Shown: in pieces, positions 45,806 to 58,344 of the stretch
Position numbering within the stretch: the first letter of the stretch is position 1
Layout of the letters: the number at the start of each line of letters is the position of its first letter
Assembly: GCA_023614405.1 (NCBI GenBank)
Contig: CM042685.1
Coordinates: 186,840,257-186,904,256, forward strand
Origin: Avena insularis
Lineage: Eukaryota; Streptophyta; Magnoliopsida; Poales; Poaceae
Direction of reading: 5' to 3'
DNA: 64,000 nt
Position numbers and translations under genes: made by a program
The notes under the pieces: model-generated
The model's input: the letters and a program-made list of their open reading frames with translations, nothing else
The model's database searches: none
What the model was told of the DNA's origin: nothing

Positions 45806-47521
45806 GTGATGCACTTTGACGGATCAAAGCTGCTCAACGGCTCGGGGGCTGGTGTGTTGCTACAGTCACCAACAGGAGACAAGCTACACTACGTTCTGCA
45901 GATCCACTTCAAGGCTACAAACAACATGGCGGAGTATGAAGCACTCATTCACGGACTTCGTGTAGCCAAGGATATTGGCATCAAGCGCATAGTTTGCTGT
46001 GGATATTCCGACTTGGTTGCCCAGCAGGTGGCTGGCACCTGGAATGCGCGGAACCCTATGATGGCGGCATATCGAGACGAAGTGGACGAGATAACCAAGA
46101 GCTTCTTGGGCTACGAAGTCAAGTATGTACCTAGGGAGCAAAACGAGGCAGCTAATCTGCTGTATAAGCTTGGATTAGGGTGCAAGCAAATTCCGCCAGG
46201 AGTTTTCCTAGAGCACCTGCACACACCATCTGTGAAGGGAGCCGACATCGACAACCCGGATAGAGCTGACTCTTTCGTCAACATGGTGACTAAGGTCCCT
46301 CCGGCTTGGACAAAACCGTTCATGGAATATCTCGAACACGAAACTTTGCCCGACGACAAAGTCGAAAGACGGCAAATAGTACGACGAGCAAAGGGTTATA
46401 CCATAATCAATGGGCAACTCTACAAAAGGAGCACTACTGGTGTATACCTAAAGTGTGTTTCCCAGCTAGAAGGTATGGAAATCCTACGTGAAATCCATCT
46501 CGGAGACCGCGGGCATCATGCCGCTCCTCGATCGTTGGTCGCGAAAGCCTTACGGCAAGGAATCTACTGGCTGACCGCGAAGGCGGACGCCGACAAGCTG
46601 GTCGAGACATGCATGGGATGCCAGTATTATGCCCGACAACCACATGTTCCTGCTGAAGAATTGCGAACAATACCAATAACTTGGACGTTTGTAGTCTGGG
46701 GGATGGACATGGTGGGACCGTTACAGACGACACCTTGTGGGTTTACACATCTGCTTGTAGTAGTGGATAAATTCACTAAATGGATAGAAGCTAAACCCAT
46801 CAGAAAGCTTGATGGGGCAACTGCCCTTAGGTTTGTCCGGGATCTAGTGGTGAGATTTGGTCTCCCACATAGCATTATCACCGACAACGGCATCAATTTG
46901 TCACTCGGAGAAGTGGAGGCTTATTGTTGGGAGAAAGGCATCCGACTTGATCTTCCATCTGTGGCACACCCACAGTCCAACGGTCAGGTTGAGCGAGCCA
47001 ATGGATTAATTCTGCAGCGAATCAAGCCACGTCTTGAGGCACCGCTACATAGAGCAGCTGGAGCCTGGGTGGAAGAATTACCATCTGTGCTATGGAGTTT
47101 ACGAACTACACCCAACATATCAACCGGCTACACCCCTTACTTCATGGTATATGGAGCAGAAGCCATCCTGCCTTCCGACATCCTTCATGATGCACCAAGA
47201 GTTGCCGCCTACGACGAAGATGACGCTGAAGAATCCAGACGCCTTGATGTGGACCTTCTCGAGGAGGAGCGCGTTTTGGCATGCCAAAGATCCGCCATCT
47301 ACCAGCAGAAGCTACGCAGCTACCATAGTCGCCGCGTTCGGCATCGCTCGTTTAAAGAGGGGGATTTGGTGCTCCGACTTAAGCAGAAGAAGTCACACAA
47401 ACTATCCCCGCCATGGGAAGGACCGTTCATCATAAGCAAGACGCTACTCAATGGGTCTTACTACCTCGTTGACAATCGTGAACTGAAGGATAGACCCAAT
47501 GAGGATCATAAGCGTAAGTGA
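45806..47521 (+). CDS. Open RNase H-integrase frame of element A (571 codons)
   Basis: RNase H comes first: D5 (FDGSK) and E43 (AEYEAL) are present, but the third and fourth catalytic aspartates are Y67 (GYSDL) and N117 (NEAANLL); B has D at both. The integrase follows with H231, H238, C269, C272 as the zinc-binding set and D301, D360, E396 as the DDE triad with the normal 35-residue gap. The tail has SPPWEGPF and ends early at a TGA (47519). B reads on to 58344, about 35 residues further. The integrase part looks intact. The frame opens only because of the TGA at 45803, so a natural start is unlikely and the product would be part of a polyprotein. Confidence 0.8.
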   Translation: MMHFDGSKLLNGSGAGVLLQSPTGDKLHYVLQIHFKATNNMAEYEALIHGLRVAKDIGIKRIVCCGYSDLVAQQVAGTWNARNPMMAAYRDEVDEITKSFLGYEVKYVPREQNEAANLLYKLGLGCKQIPPGVFLEHLHTPSVKGADIDNPDRADSFVNMVTKVPPAWTKPFMEYLEHETLPDDKVERRQIVRRAKGYTIINGQLYKRSTTGVYLKCVSQLEGMEILREIHLGDRGHHAAPRSLVAKALRQGIYWLTAKADADKLVETCMGCQYYARQPHVPAEELRTIPITWTFVVWGMDMVGPLQTTPCGFTHLLVVVDKFTKWIEAKPIRKLDGATALRFVRDLVVRFGLPHSIITDNGINLSLGEVEAYCWEKGIRLDLPSVAHPQSNGQVERANGLILQRIKPRLEAPLHRAAGAWVEELPSVLWSLRTTPNISTGYTPYFMVYGAEAILPSDILHDAPRVAAYDEDDAEESRRLDVDLLEEERVLACQRSAIYQQKLRSYHSRRVRHRSFKEGDLVLRLKQKKSHKLSPPWEGPFIISKTLLNGSYYLVDNRELKDRPNEDHKRK

Positions 47522-48112
47522 TGTGACCCGGATGATGACTACCCGGAGCTTGATCGGCCATGGAACATAGCACAGGTACGTCCTTTTTACACTTAGCATT
47601 TTTTATCTAATTGTGTACCTCTTATATGATCAATGAAATAAAGCTCTCTGGTTCACTCATATTTCTGAGTCTTTTACCTCCTTTAGTGTTCATTTTTGGA
47701 TCATGTAAAACCTTTATGCACAAGCTTTGCGATTGCACTTGTGAAAATTCCGCCTACGTGCGTTAGCTTAAGTTTTCTGGTCTACACGTTCTTTGTCGTT
47801 TTTATGTGGATTCTGGAGTAGTGACTTTCGGCACTTATTGTCGGCGATTTTGTGCTCAGGTTATTGACGGTGCCATTGGGCATCATCACCTAAGCGCATG
47901 GTTCCGAAAACGAGTCTTCCGACTCATGAAAAGTCAAGCATAAGAACCAAAGTAATGGATAAGCCAGCACTTGCTTAAAACAATATATACATGCTGGAAA
48001 CTAGTTCTTGAGCAGCAGGAAATAACAACCATTGTTTTCCGCCTTAAGTTACATAAACAAGTTTTTTCCCGCATATGCACCAAAGGTGAAACAAATATTA
48101 CAAAGTTGTTCT
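47522..48112 (+). other. Spacer after pol in element A, with polyadenylation-like signal
   Basis: The pol tail ends near 47595. GAAATAAAG (an AATAAA box) at about 47635 could terminate the sense RNA, and B keeps it near 58385. Sense pol and the antisense gene converge on this AT-rich stretch. Confidence 0.5.
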
Positions 48113-50454
48113 TCACTCCTTTGGCGCAGGTGACTTGGAAGCAGCATCATCACCAGCCGAAGAACCACCCTCGAAGTCGGCGGTGTGGTGGGACTCAGAG
48201 GAACCTTGGTCGCCACTGTCGATGATGTTCATGGGCACGAAGACGTCGACGTCCACCAACTCAGAAACTCTGGTGTCATAGCCCGCGAGTGACGACAAGA
48301 TGGCTTCATGGTTAATCTCTTTGCTATCATCGTCTACGTCGGGAATGCCAGAGGTCACCGTGTCGATGTCGGCATCTTCATAGTGTGCCTTCACCATTGA
48401 CAGCGCCATCCTTGTGCCAGCCCGTGCACATGAAGCTTTCCAGCTTGTGATACGCTCGGGGGCTCGGGGCAGAATCTCCGAGTACTTCACCACCGAGTCC
48501 GATGCCTTGATGTTTATCTGGAGGGGCTTGGCGATCTCCTTGGCTTGCATAATGGTGGTGTTGATGAAGTTGCCGGCAAGAACCATCCATTTCTTGGCTG
48601 GAGGAGGTGATCGGTTTAAACCCATAGGAGCTGCAAATTCTGACAAGGAGCGCATGAGTTCAACGATTCAAAGTACCCAGACTACAGAAATCCAAGACGG
48701 AGAAAACTTACTGAAAGTGCTGGCCTCGGCTTGCCAGAGGGTGTCCGCCAAGGATTCTTTCTCTTGTTGGAGGAGCTTATACGCCTCGCTATGACGTTGA
48801 TTTTGCTCATCGGCAGCTTGCTTCTGATCTTTTAAGATCACAATCTCCTCCTTCAAGCGATTGATTTCCTCGGTGGCGGAGTCCCGCAAGGCCTTCATCG
48901 ATTCCTCATGCATTTTCAGCATATCATTCCTCTCCTGCTTAAGAATCTTGTTCTCGCTATCCAGCTCTTGAATGTGCTTGGATTGCTCGACAATATTCTT
49001 GGCCTTGGCAATGGTTTCTGCAAAGTCGGAGAAAGTAAAAGTACACAGTGAGTACTCGGAGAATATGGGCACAAAACCAAGTCGGAATGCGCATTAGAAA
49101 ATAGACGCTTGCTCTTGGTGATTTGTTCCTTCAAGAAGGAAGTTTTACCCTTTTCAGCTTCTAGTTCTGCGCGCATCTTCTGGTACTTGTCATTGGCCAT
49201 GCCCCTCCGAGCAATCTCGTTCTGTGGAAAAAGGTCAAAGTTAAAACGTTGTTTGGTCTGCTTGGAGCATCTAGCCAGAAATTTTCCACCTAGACGCTCG
49301 GGGGCTACATCGAGAGTTTTTGACTTAGTAATATGCTTAGCTTTTCTTTAAGCATCTAGTCGGAACTAATTCAGTTCTCAATTAGAAGCTTGGGGGCTAC
49401 AGTATAAAGTTTTTAACTCGGATATATGCTTAGCTTTTCTTTAAGCATCTAGTCGGAACTAATTCAGTTACAACTAGACGCTTGGGGGCTACAGTATAGA
49501 AAATTATAAGCACTGCGTATGCTACTCTTAAAGCATCTAGTCGGAAAATTTCATTCCATCTACATGCTTGGGGGCTACAGTGAGAGTTTTTCTAACTTAG
49601 TCACTCTTAGAGCATGTAGATGCAAAAACCTATGGTTTTTTGTCTACATCCTCGGGGGCTACAGTGGGATACTCATATGAAATGCAAAAGGCAAACAAAA
49701 CTTACAAGTGCGATGATCTTGAGGTTTGTAGTACTCTCGGCCAGCAGCTTTCCAAAGTATTCGTTGTTTCCTTGGAAGATTTCTGCTTGCCGGCGGAGCT
49801 CCTCTAGACCGCACGTCGGAGATGTCGGCACCACACTAGGGACCAAAGCAGTGCTACCTGGTGTTAGTACCGGATAGACTATCTTTGGATAGGCTATGGT
49901 TTTCTTTGGTGCGGGGGCGCCACCAACGACAGAGGTACCTGCTTCCACCACCGCCTTACCGCCACCGATGGCATCCTTAGCCGGAGCTTTAGCCATTTGA
50001 TGGGCGGCACTCTCCTGCGTCGCCTGCTCGCCGACAACTGCAACCTCGGTAGAGGCACCTGAGTCCACTTCCATGGCGGAAGGGCCAGATGCCTCCTTAG
50101 CTTGGGATCTTGTCGGGGCAGACGAAGGCTTGACAGAGGGAGTGGTAGGGGCGATGGCGGGAGATGCGTCGCGATGCAGCATGTCCTTGATAGTTCTAGA
50201 AGCCCCCAATTTTGAGGTCTTCTTGAGGCTGGTCGTGGCTTTCTTCCTGAAACGTGAAAAATGCATAAGTACAGGAGCAAGACAGATAAATAGACAATGT
50301 CGGAGGAAGAGAAGCTTACACAAGTAGGGGTGCTTTGGCAAAGGGGATCCCAGTAACTTTTATCTTTTCCGCCTCCAGGGCGGCGGTAGTCTTCTTGGAG
50401 GCTCCACCCTCCATCTTCTTCTTCTTGCCTCCGTCGGCAGCGTCAGAGGTGGAG
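48113..50454 (-). CDS. Antisense spliced gene of element A (3' exons; rest at 63593-64000)
   Basis: The minus-strand exons are approximately 50454-50320 (exon 2, cut by B), 50246-49706, 49221-49107, 49017-48712 and 48630-48113. Donors are GTAAGT/GTAAGC at several junctions and acceptors end CAG. Exon 3 is Ala/Ser/Pro-rich with SPTCGLEELRRQAE; exons 4-5 form a Lys/Glu coiled coil (EKGKTSFLKEQITKSK; KQAADEQNQRHSEAYKLLQ); exon 6 has VTSGIPDVDDDS and an acidic end. The whole matches B's antisense gene and more distantly that of C (VTSG near the end). The upstream part lies at 63593-64000. The donor of exon 4 is weak, so that border is approximate. Function is unknown. Confidence 0.7.
49222..49705 (-). 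repeat. Intron of the antisense gene of A with five polypurine-tract-like repeats
   Basis: GGGGGCTAC occurs five times, near 49303, 49389, 49484, 49569 and 49651, always in a block with CTTGGGGGCTACAGT (or CTCGGGGG) and CATCTAGTCGGAA-type neighbours at 80-95 bp spacing. The real polypurine tract of B (63054) is TCCGGGGGCTAC. B has the same five-copy array at 60045-60410. Confidence 0.8.
50450..50454 (+). repeat. Target-site duplication of element B, left (TGGAG)
   Basis: TGGAG precedes the B LTR and is repeated at 63593-63597. Confidence 0.9.
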
Positions 50455-50975
50455 TGTCGGGGATATGCTATATGGGTATCCTCATAGCATGTCTCTTATC
50501 CGACTAACCCGGGTGGCCCATAGTCGGTAGCATGGCCTGTGGCCTCTGGTAACGATTAGGTGGATCGGAAGAGGCCCATGCCGGATAAAGGAAGGCTACG
50601 GTGGAGTCACCAGCGTACCCGGAGCCTTGGAGTGCAAGATACACAAGACTAGTAATAGACGGTGTAGAACTCTGTAACCTGTCCGGCTAGGACTTTTCCC
50701 TGTAACCCTAGGATCTGGCGACTATATAAGTCAGGCCTATGGGAGCCTTTAGGGCATCGTTTTACACACACCTCGCACAGCGAACCTATCTCTGTAACTC
50801 GGCGTATTGCCATTATAGTGATTTATAGCAGGAGTAGGATTCCGCCACCGTTGTGGGATCTGAACCTGGGTAAGCTGTGTTACCTCGTACCCGTCAACCG
50901 TCCGCCTTACCCCACGTCTCTAAACACGCACTGTGAGGACCCCTCCATGGCGTACTCGTCGGCAATACCACGACA
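50455..50975 (+). repeat. 5' LTR of element B
   Basis: 521 bp, TGTCGGGGATATGC to CCACGACA, with TATA at 50723. It differs from the 3' LTR mainly in a patch around 50535-50580 and scattered substitutions (roughly 95% alike by eye). Confidence 0.92.
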
Positions 50976-50977
50976 GT

Positions 50978-50994
50978 TGGCGCCCACCGTGGGG
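50978..50994 (+). promoter_or_regulatory. Primer binding site of element B
   Basis: TGGCGCCCACCGTGGGG, two bases after the LTR end. Confidence 0.88.
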
Positions 50995-53900
50995 CCAGAG
51001 GCGCTTCAGGCTCTTCAGCGGGCGAGGACCAAGATCTTCGCGGGAATCGGCGAAACCGTAGCCATCGGTCGCGTTCTCTTCTCCGGCAATGTTCCGATCG
51101 TTCCCCCCGACGAATTCTGGATCCTGACAAAGATGAACCCTACGCGGTGTTCAATCGTTCCTATCGGAGACATCCACCTCTTCATCGGCGAAACCGACTC
51201 GGGCACTAGTTCCCTGGGAGTCGGAGGAGCGTCAAGACCCGCACGGACCGCCTACGAGCAGGATACGTTCGCGGAAGAATCAATGTCGAATCTCTCCTCA
51301 GAGTTTGCCGGCAAAGATCGGAAAAATTCAAGACCCACCCAAACCGCCCCTGTGCAGGATATAAAGGTGGAAGATCACTGCAAATCCGCCGGCTCTGTCC
51401 GTGCGTCTGGACAGCAGAGATCCAAGTTCGTCGGCGTGGTTACCATCTTCGATCTGGCGCGCTGCATTTAGAGAGAGGGCGAAAACCCCCGTGATTACCT
51501 GGCCAGGTGGCTCCGTATACGAGCCGATCTGGCCCACTACCCCAATGATGATGCTATCTATCACTTTGTGGAAGGACTGGACCATGGCATGCTCCTCCGA
51601 CATTCTCTAAGAAGGCAACAGGCGTCATGACGCCTTACCTTCGAAGGCATGGTGAACACCGTCAACAACTACGCAGAGGCTGAAGTGGCAGCTCAGACAG
51701 CGCTCGCGCTCATTGACGGAGCCCCTCCGATTCAGCCACCACCACCACCGTCTCCGGCCGCCATCGTCGTAGCAGCACCACCACCTCCAGTCATTGTCGA
51801 GGCCGTTGCACCTCCACCGCCCGTCATCGAGGAAGTCCTGGCACCCTCCGACTCTGTCATTGACGTGCTTTATGCTGATTTCAGTGCAGATTCAGAGGAA
51901 ATAGACTTCAGTCCAGAAGAGCTAGACTCCGCTATGCAGGAGATGGAGGAGGAGTACTCGCGCGACGAACAAGCTAATAACACCGTCATGTCTCGAGGGG
52001 TGTTCGTCACCATTGTGACAGCGATGGATGAAGACCATCCCATGCAAGCTCCGCCTATGGCGCTGGATAAGGGGAAGGGGCCACTTATTGCTGCTGACGA
52101 TGAACGTGCAAGAGTCATGCCTCCTCCGCCTAACCCAGTGCAGCAGCCGCAGGAACTCGGCACCGGCCCGAGCAACAATAACACCGCAAACTTGCCGCCT
52201 CCAGCATCCACGTCGGCAGCAGCCCATGTTACTCCAGCTGATAGAGTGATGTACGGCAATCTCCTCGTTGAGCCACTAACCGTTGATCATATCTGGAACG
52301 TGACTCAGCTTGACGAGAAGCGCCAGCAGCTGCTCGAGGAGGCGCAAGCCATCACGGAGCAAGGCGCTAGACTAGATCGAGATCTGGTCAACGCGCAGAA
52401 GTCCATAGAAAAAGCTAGAGCAATGGAGGCCGAGTACAAGACTCTGCTACAGCAGCAGAAGGCTAAGAAAGCTCCAGCTCGCGTCATCAATGATCCTGGT
52501 GTACGGCGCAACCTAGGATGGGCTCCCTCGAAGCCGGCACAGGCCAAGCCATACATTGATAGTGAAGGCAAGCAGGTGATGCCCACCCCACTCCTTAACC
52601 TCGCCGTCGCCAAGACCCTTCTGGAGCAGGATAGATCGCCTGAGGCAGTAGAACAGGTCTACGACCTAGTGGCCAAGGCGGTAAAGCAGCAGGAAAAGGC
52701 CACCTCCCAGAGGCTTGAGTCTGACCCAACGCTCTGCCGATCTAGCCATTACAAACTGCCAAGGGACAGATCTCCTCAGGATGTCGGATCACAGACGGGT
52801 TCATCAGAACGAAGACGGAGGGATGCGTGCAACAGGAAGGATGCTGTCCCCATATCCTCCGACCATGGAGAAAGAGCCCAACCTCGCCGCCCATCGCCAC
52901 CGCCCCAATCCCCCCGACGTCAGGAAGACTACAAGGCTCACCATCGCACGGACATGCCCCCACCAAAGCAGTGCGGCATCGTCATCCGCGACAACGCGGC
53001 GCAGACCCGTCATGATGAAGAGCGCCACCAAGGACATAAGAGCAGGTCACACCACGACCCTCCGCGTCCGACAAGCCACCGTGACAGGCGTGGGGTGTCG
53101 CGGGAGGGTAACAGCAAGAAGGCTAACCCACCGCCGCCTCCGCCTCCGTCACCGCCAAGCAGTCACCATGGCGGAAGAGGCCCGCGTCGTTCATGCAGCC
53201 CATCCCCTTTTGACAACAAGAAAAAGAACCCGGAGCCATACGATGCACGTTCACAGATCTATAAGATCCACGAGGCCCGGGAAGGACCATACCTGGGACC
53301 ACGTTGCTTTGGACCTGCAATACGGTCCGCAATTACCCCAAAGGCTTCCGGATAGACAAAACCATCAAGCCCTATGACGACACCGCCAAGCCCGCCACAT
53401 GGTTGCAGGACTACGGCAACACGGTGGAGATTGCCGGAGGCAACCCCAACGTCGCCGTCAAGTACCTCCCGTTAATGTTGGCGGGCACGGCCCGTCAATG
53501 GATCGATGACTTGCCGGAGAGGTCTATCTACAACTGGTTGGACATGCAAGAAGCATTCACCAAGAACTTTGAGGGTACATACAAGCGTCCCTACACTGTG
53601 GGGGATCTACAGCGGTGCGTGCAAGAGAAAGACGAGACATCTTGCGCCTACCTCTCCCGCTGGCTGGATATGAAGAATTCCCGCGCAGGAGTGCATGCCC
53701 AGACCACCATGGCCGCCTTCATCGATGGGTTGGAAAGGGGCACGTTGCTCCGACATAAGCTGAAGCGCTTGTAGGACAATCATCAGCTTGACTTGAATCA
53801 GATGATTCAGTTAGCCAGTGAGTTCGCAGCTGCCGACGACGATGCTCGTGGCTCTTTGCCGGCAACGGCCGTTCCAACCCAAGCTCGGAGGAACAGCAGT

Positions 53901-54416
53901 ACAAAGCGGAAAACCGCTCTAGAAGAAAAGCAATCTACCGACATGGTCGCCATGATGTTTGTAGGACGAGGAGAAGGCGGACAACATGGCCGAGGATGGG
54001 GAGCAGGCCGCGGGCAGCAACGAGGAAGTGAAACCAACTCGAAGCCGCTCCGTGTTCCCCAAACGTACAAGGAGTACCGCGATATGTCGTGCCTCGTACA
54101 CCTCGATGTCAATGGCAAGGCCACCCATACCAATCGACACTGCAAGTTCGTCAACGACCTCAAAGAAGATCCGGAGTCCGGCTACAAGCTAAGTCGGAAG
54201 AATAGACCGCGAGGAAAGGGCAAGGGGAAGAAGAAGGAGGAGGAGTCCAAGGATTCAAGTGACATGGACAAGGACGTTGACCCCAAGCACACCGCCAAGA
54301 GCGACGACAAGGGCAAGAACCCCTTCGCAAAGAAGGCCCCAGTCTACCACACTTTCCTTGGCACCCCCACCGTCCGACAACAGAAGACCTCTCTAAGGAT
54401 CCTGATGGCCACTCTC
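50995..54416 (+). pseudogene. gag of element B
   Basis: Same plan as in A: a partial Gag module at about 51455-51610 (RCI, YLARWL, LLRHSLRR), a Pro/Ala/Val linker, coiled-coil part, Arg/His/Pro linker, full Gag domain at about 53340-53775 and nucleocapsid-like part to about 54190. The longest open frame is 51649-53355 (568 codons). Lesions: TAG 51469 (CAG in A), TGA near 51628, a one-base deletion near 53333, and TAG 53772 shared with A. The region 53570-54410 is almost identical to A. Confidence 0.82.
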
Positions 54417-55135
54417 CCCCAGTTCCCCAATACCTGCGCTGGTCGGAGGTTCCAATCACTTGGGACAGGACGGACCACCCTGACCTTGTGCCCACGGAGA
54501 ACCAGTATGCCATGGTCATCAACCCATTGATTGACGGTGTGGAGTTCACCAAGTGCATGGTGGATAGTGGAAGCAGCATCAACATCATGTACCTGGATAC
54601 ACTGCAGAAGATGAACTTGACAGAGGCAAACCTAAGGCGGACCAACACCGTGTTCCATGGCATAGTTCCTGGCCAGGAAGCCCGGTCCCTTGGGTGCATC
54701 ACACTTCAGGTAGCCTTTGGCGATGTAAATAATTACCTCTAAGAGCGCATGACCTTTGAGGTGGTCCCCTTCAAGAGCGTGTACCACTTCATATTCGGCC
54801 GCGACATATTCCACACATTCATGGCCAAGCCATGCTTCGTCTACAACAAACTCAAGATACCCGGACCAAACGGTGTCATCACCGTATCCAAAAGCTTTAC
54901 CAAGGCAAGGGACTACGAGATCAATGAAGCAGCCGTTGCAGAAGCTGTCCTCTACAGCGAAGAATTCAAGGAGATCCAGAGCAAGGTCAATGACTCAAAG
55001 ATGCCCGTGTCGAAGAAGCAGATCTCCGAATCTGCTCCTGCGTTCAAGGCCGCCATCGAAACCAAGCCGGTGGAACTTGTGGTAGGCGATGCCTCCAAGA
55101 CCGTCTCCATTGGGACGAACCTGGATCCCAAATAG
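54417..55135 (+). pseudogene. Protease region of element B
   Basis: VDSGSSINIMY near 54560 gives the active-site Asp. It is broken by a frameshift near 54415-54490, TAA 54740 (CAA in A) and TAG 55133 (shared with A). Confidence 0.75.
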
Positions 55136-55985
55136 GAAAGCGCGCTCGTCGAGTTCCTCCGTGAGAATAGGGACATCTTTGCCTGGTAACCAGCCGACAT
55201 GAAAGGTGTACCTAGGGAACTTGCCGAGCACAGATTAAACATAGATCCAAAATGTAAACCAGTAAAACAACCTCTACGATGCTTCGGAGATGAGAAGAGA
55301 CGCGCCATTGGCAAAGAGATAGCTAGGTTACTTAAGGCTGAGTTTATCCGAGAAGTCCTTCACACCCGATGGGTGGCCAATCCTGTACTTGTCTCCAAAA
55401 AGGTAACCATTGAATTAAGAATGTGCATTGATTACACCGGCTTGAACAAAGCATGCCCAAAGATCCGTTTGCTTTGCCTCGCATTGACCAAGTCATTGAC
55501 TCGACGGCAGGCTAGGAACTTTTGTGTTTTCTCGATGCATACTCAGGATACCACCAGATCAAGATGAGGAAGTCGGAACAATTGGCCACCTCGTTCACTA
55601 CCCCATACAACACATTTTGCTATGTCACAATGCCCTTTGGGCTGAAAAACGCAGGTGCTACCTACCAGCGGATAATGCAACGTTGCCTTCACGATCAAAT
55701 TGGTCGGAACGTTCACACCTATGTGGACGATATCGCGGTGATGTCTAAAAAGTCAAACGACTTAATCTCTGACTTAAAAGAAACCTTTGATAATCTCTAG
55801 AAATACAACATGATGCTCAACCCTAAGAAGTGCGTCTTCGGGGTTCCAACCGGCAAACTGTTGGGCTTCATCGTTTCCCAGCGCGGAATCGAGGTAAACC
55901 CAGAGAAATCAAGGCCATCTTAAACATAAACCGTCCGACATGCCTAAAGGACATCCAATGACTAACATGTTGTGTTGCAGCAGTT
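55136..55985 (+). pseudogene. Reverse transcriptase of element B
   Basis: Motifs as in A (ANPVLVSKK, MCIDYTGLNKACP, LDAYSGYHQI, FGLKNAGATYQR, YVDDIAVMS near 55720). Lesions: TAA 55187, a one-base deletion near 55458, TAG 55512, TAG 55798 and a one-base deletion near 55906. Confidence 0.82.
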
Positions 55986-57150
55986 AGTTGGTTCATCAGC
56001 CGACTTGGAGAGAAGGCTCTGCCCTGTACAAGTTGCTGAAGAAGGCGGACAAATTCACATGGACGGACGAAGCAGATGCAGCATTGAAGCAGCTCAAGGA
56101 GATTATTTCCTCAGCGCCCATCCTTGCAGCACCCGAGCCTGGTGAGCCCCTGTTAATTTACATGGCGGCAACCGACTGGGTTATCAGCATCGTCGTCGTG
56201 GTAGAGCAGAAGGAACCAGGCTATGAGCACGGAGTTCAACGACTAGTTTACTATGTAAGCAAGGTCTTGACGGAGTCCAAGCAGCGTTACCCTCACTACC
56301 AAAAGATAGCTTATGGAGTATTCCTTCCTTCTCGGAAGTTGAGGCATTACTTTCAGGAGCACCCAATCACAGTAGTGAGCAAGACTCCACTGTCCGACAT
56401 CATCAACAACAGCGACGCTACAGGAAGGGTCACGAAGTGGGGCATTGAACTTGCCGCCTTCGAGATCACCTACAAAAGACGCGATGCTATCAAGTCACAA
56501 GCCTTGGCGGATTTTATTGCAGATTGGACGGAGATGCCGGATGCTACTCCACTGCCAGAACCAGAGTACTGGGTGATGCACTTTGACAGATCAAAGTTGC
56601 TCAATTGCTCGGGGGCTGGTGTACTACTACAATCACCAAAAGGAGACAAGCTGCACTACGTTCTATAGATCCACTTCGAGGCTACAAACAACATGGCGGA
56701 GTATGAAGCACTCATTCACGGACTGCGTGTAGCCAAGGATATTGGCATCAAGCGCATAGTTTGTTGTGGAGATTCCGACTTGGTTGCCCAGTAGGTGGCT
56801 GGCACCTGGAATGCGTGGAACCCTATGATGGCTGCATATCGCGACGAAGTGGACGAGATAGCCAAAAGCTTCTTGGGCTACGAAGTCAAGTATGTGCCTA
56901 GGGAGCAAAACGAGGCGGCTGATCTACTGTCTAAACTTGGATTAGGGTGCAAGCAAATTCCGCCAGGAGTTTTCCTAGAGCATCTGCGCACACCATCCGT
57001 GAAGGGCGCCGACATCGACAACCCGGATAGAGCTGACTCTTTCGTCAACATGGTGACAAAGATCCCTCCGGCTTGGACAAAACCGTTCATGGACTATCTC
57101 AAACACAGAACTTTGCCCGACGACGAGGTCGAAAGACGGCAAATAGTATG
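55986..57150 (+). pseudogene. RT connection and RNase H of element B
   Basis: Open from 55988 to a stop at 56666, then 56795-57151. The catalytic set is better kept than in A: GDSDLV near 56770 and NEAADLLSKLG near 56915. The first position FDRSK has Arg for Gly beside the Asp. Stops at 56666 and 56792 replace Gln codons present in A. Confidence 0.8.
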
Positions 57151-58344
57151 ACGAGCAAAGGGTTATACCATAATCAATGGGCAACTCTACAAGAGGAGCA
57201 CTACTGGTGTATACCTAAAGTGTGTTTCCCATCTAGAAGGTATGGAAATCCTACACGAAATCCATCTCGGAGATTGCGGGCATCACGCCGCTCCTCGATC
57301 GTTGGTCGTGAAAGCCTTCCGGCAAGGATTCTACTGGCTGACCGCGAAGGCAGACGCCGACAAGCTGGTTGAAACATGCACAGGATGCCAGTATTATGCC
57401 CAACAACCACATGTTCCTGCTGAAGAATTGCGAACAATACCAATAACTTGCCCGTTTGCAGTCTGGGGGCTAGACATGGTGGGGCCGTTACAAACGGCAC
57501 CGTGTGGATTTACGCATCTGCTTGTAGCAGTTGACAAATTCACCAAATGGATAGAAGCTAAACCCATTAGAAAGCTTGATGGGGCAACTGCCCTCAGGTT
57601 TGTCTGGGATCTGGTGGTGAGATTTGGTCTCCCACATAGCATCATCACCGACAACGGAAGCAACTTGTCACTCGGAGAAGTGGAGACCTATTGCTGGGAC
57701 AAAGGCATCCGACTTGACCTTGCATCTGTGGCACACCCACAATCCAATGGTCAAGTTGAGCGAGCCAATGGATTAATTCTGCAGGGAATCAAGCCACGTC
57801 TTGAGGCACCGCTACATAGAGCAGCTGGAGCCTGGGCGGAAGAATTGCCATCTGTGGTGTGGAGTTTACGAACTACACCCAACAGATCCACCGGCTACAC
57901 CCCCTATTTCATGGTATATGGAGCAGAAGCCATCCTACCTTCTGACATCCTGCCGCCTACGACGAAGATGACGCTGAAGAATCCAGACGCCTAGATGTGG
58001 ACCTTCTCGAGGAGGAGCGTGTTTTGGCATGCCAAAGATCCGCCATCTACCAGCAGAAGCTACGCAGCTACCATAGTCGCCGTGTTCGGCATCGCTCGTT
58101 TAAAGAGGGGGATTTGGTGCTTCGACTTAAGCAGAAGAAGTCACACAAATTATCCCCGCCATGGGAAGGACCGTTCATCATAAGCAAGGCGCAGCTCAAT
58201 GGGTCTTACTACCTTGTCGACAATCGTGAACTCAAGGATAGACCCAACGAGGATCATAAGCGTAAGCAACGTGACCCGGATGATGACTACCCGGAGCTTG
58301 ATCGGCCATGGAACATAGGACATCTACGTCCTTTCTACACTTAG
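57151..58344 (+). pseudogene. Integrase of element B
   Basis: The zinc-binding part (EIHLGDCGHH, CTGCQYYA) and catalytic D, D, E (WGLDMVGP near 57470, IITDNGSN near 57645, GQVERAN near 57750) are present. A 19-bp deletion at about 57950 relative to A breaks the frame. The last part is open from 57997 to the natural stop at 58342. A TGA near 57149 separates it from RNase H. Confidence 0.82.

Noticed and set aside
50818..51471. Open frame crossing LTR, primer site and gag of B as one gene
   Set aside because: The part inside the LTR is not coding. Only the part after the primer site is homologous to gag.
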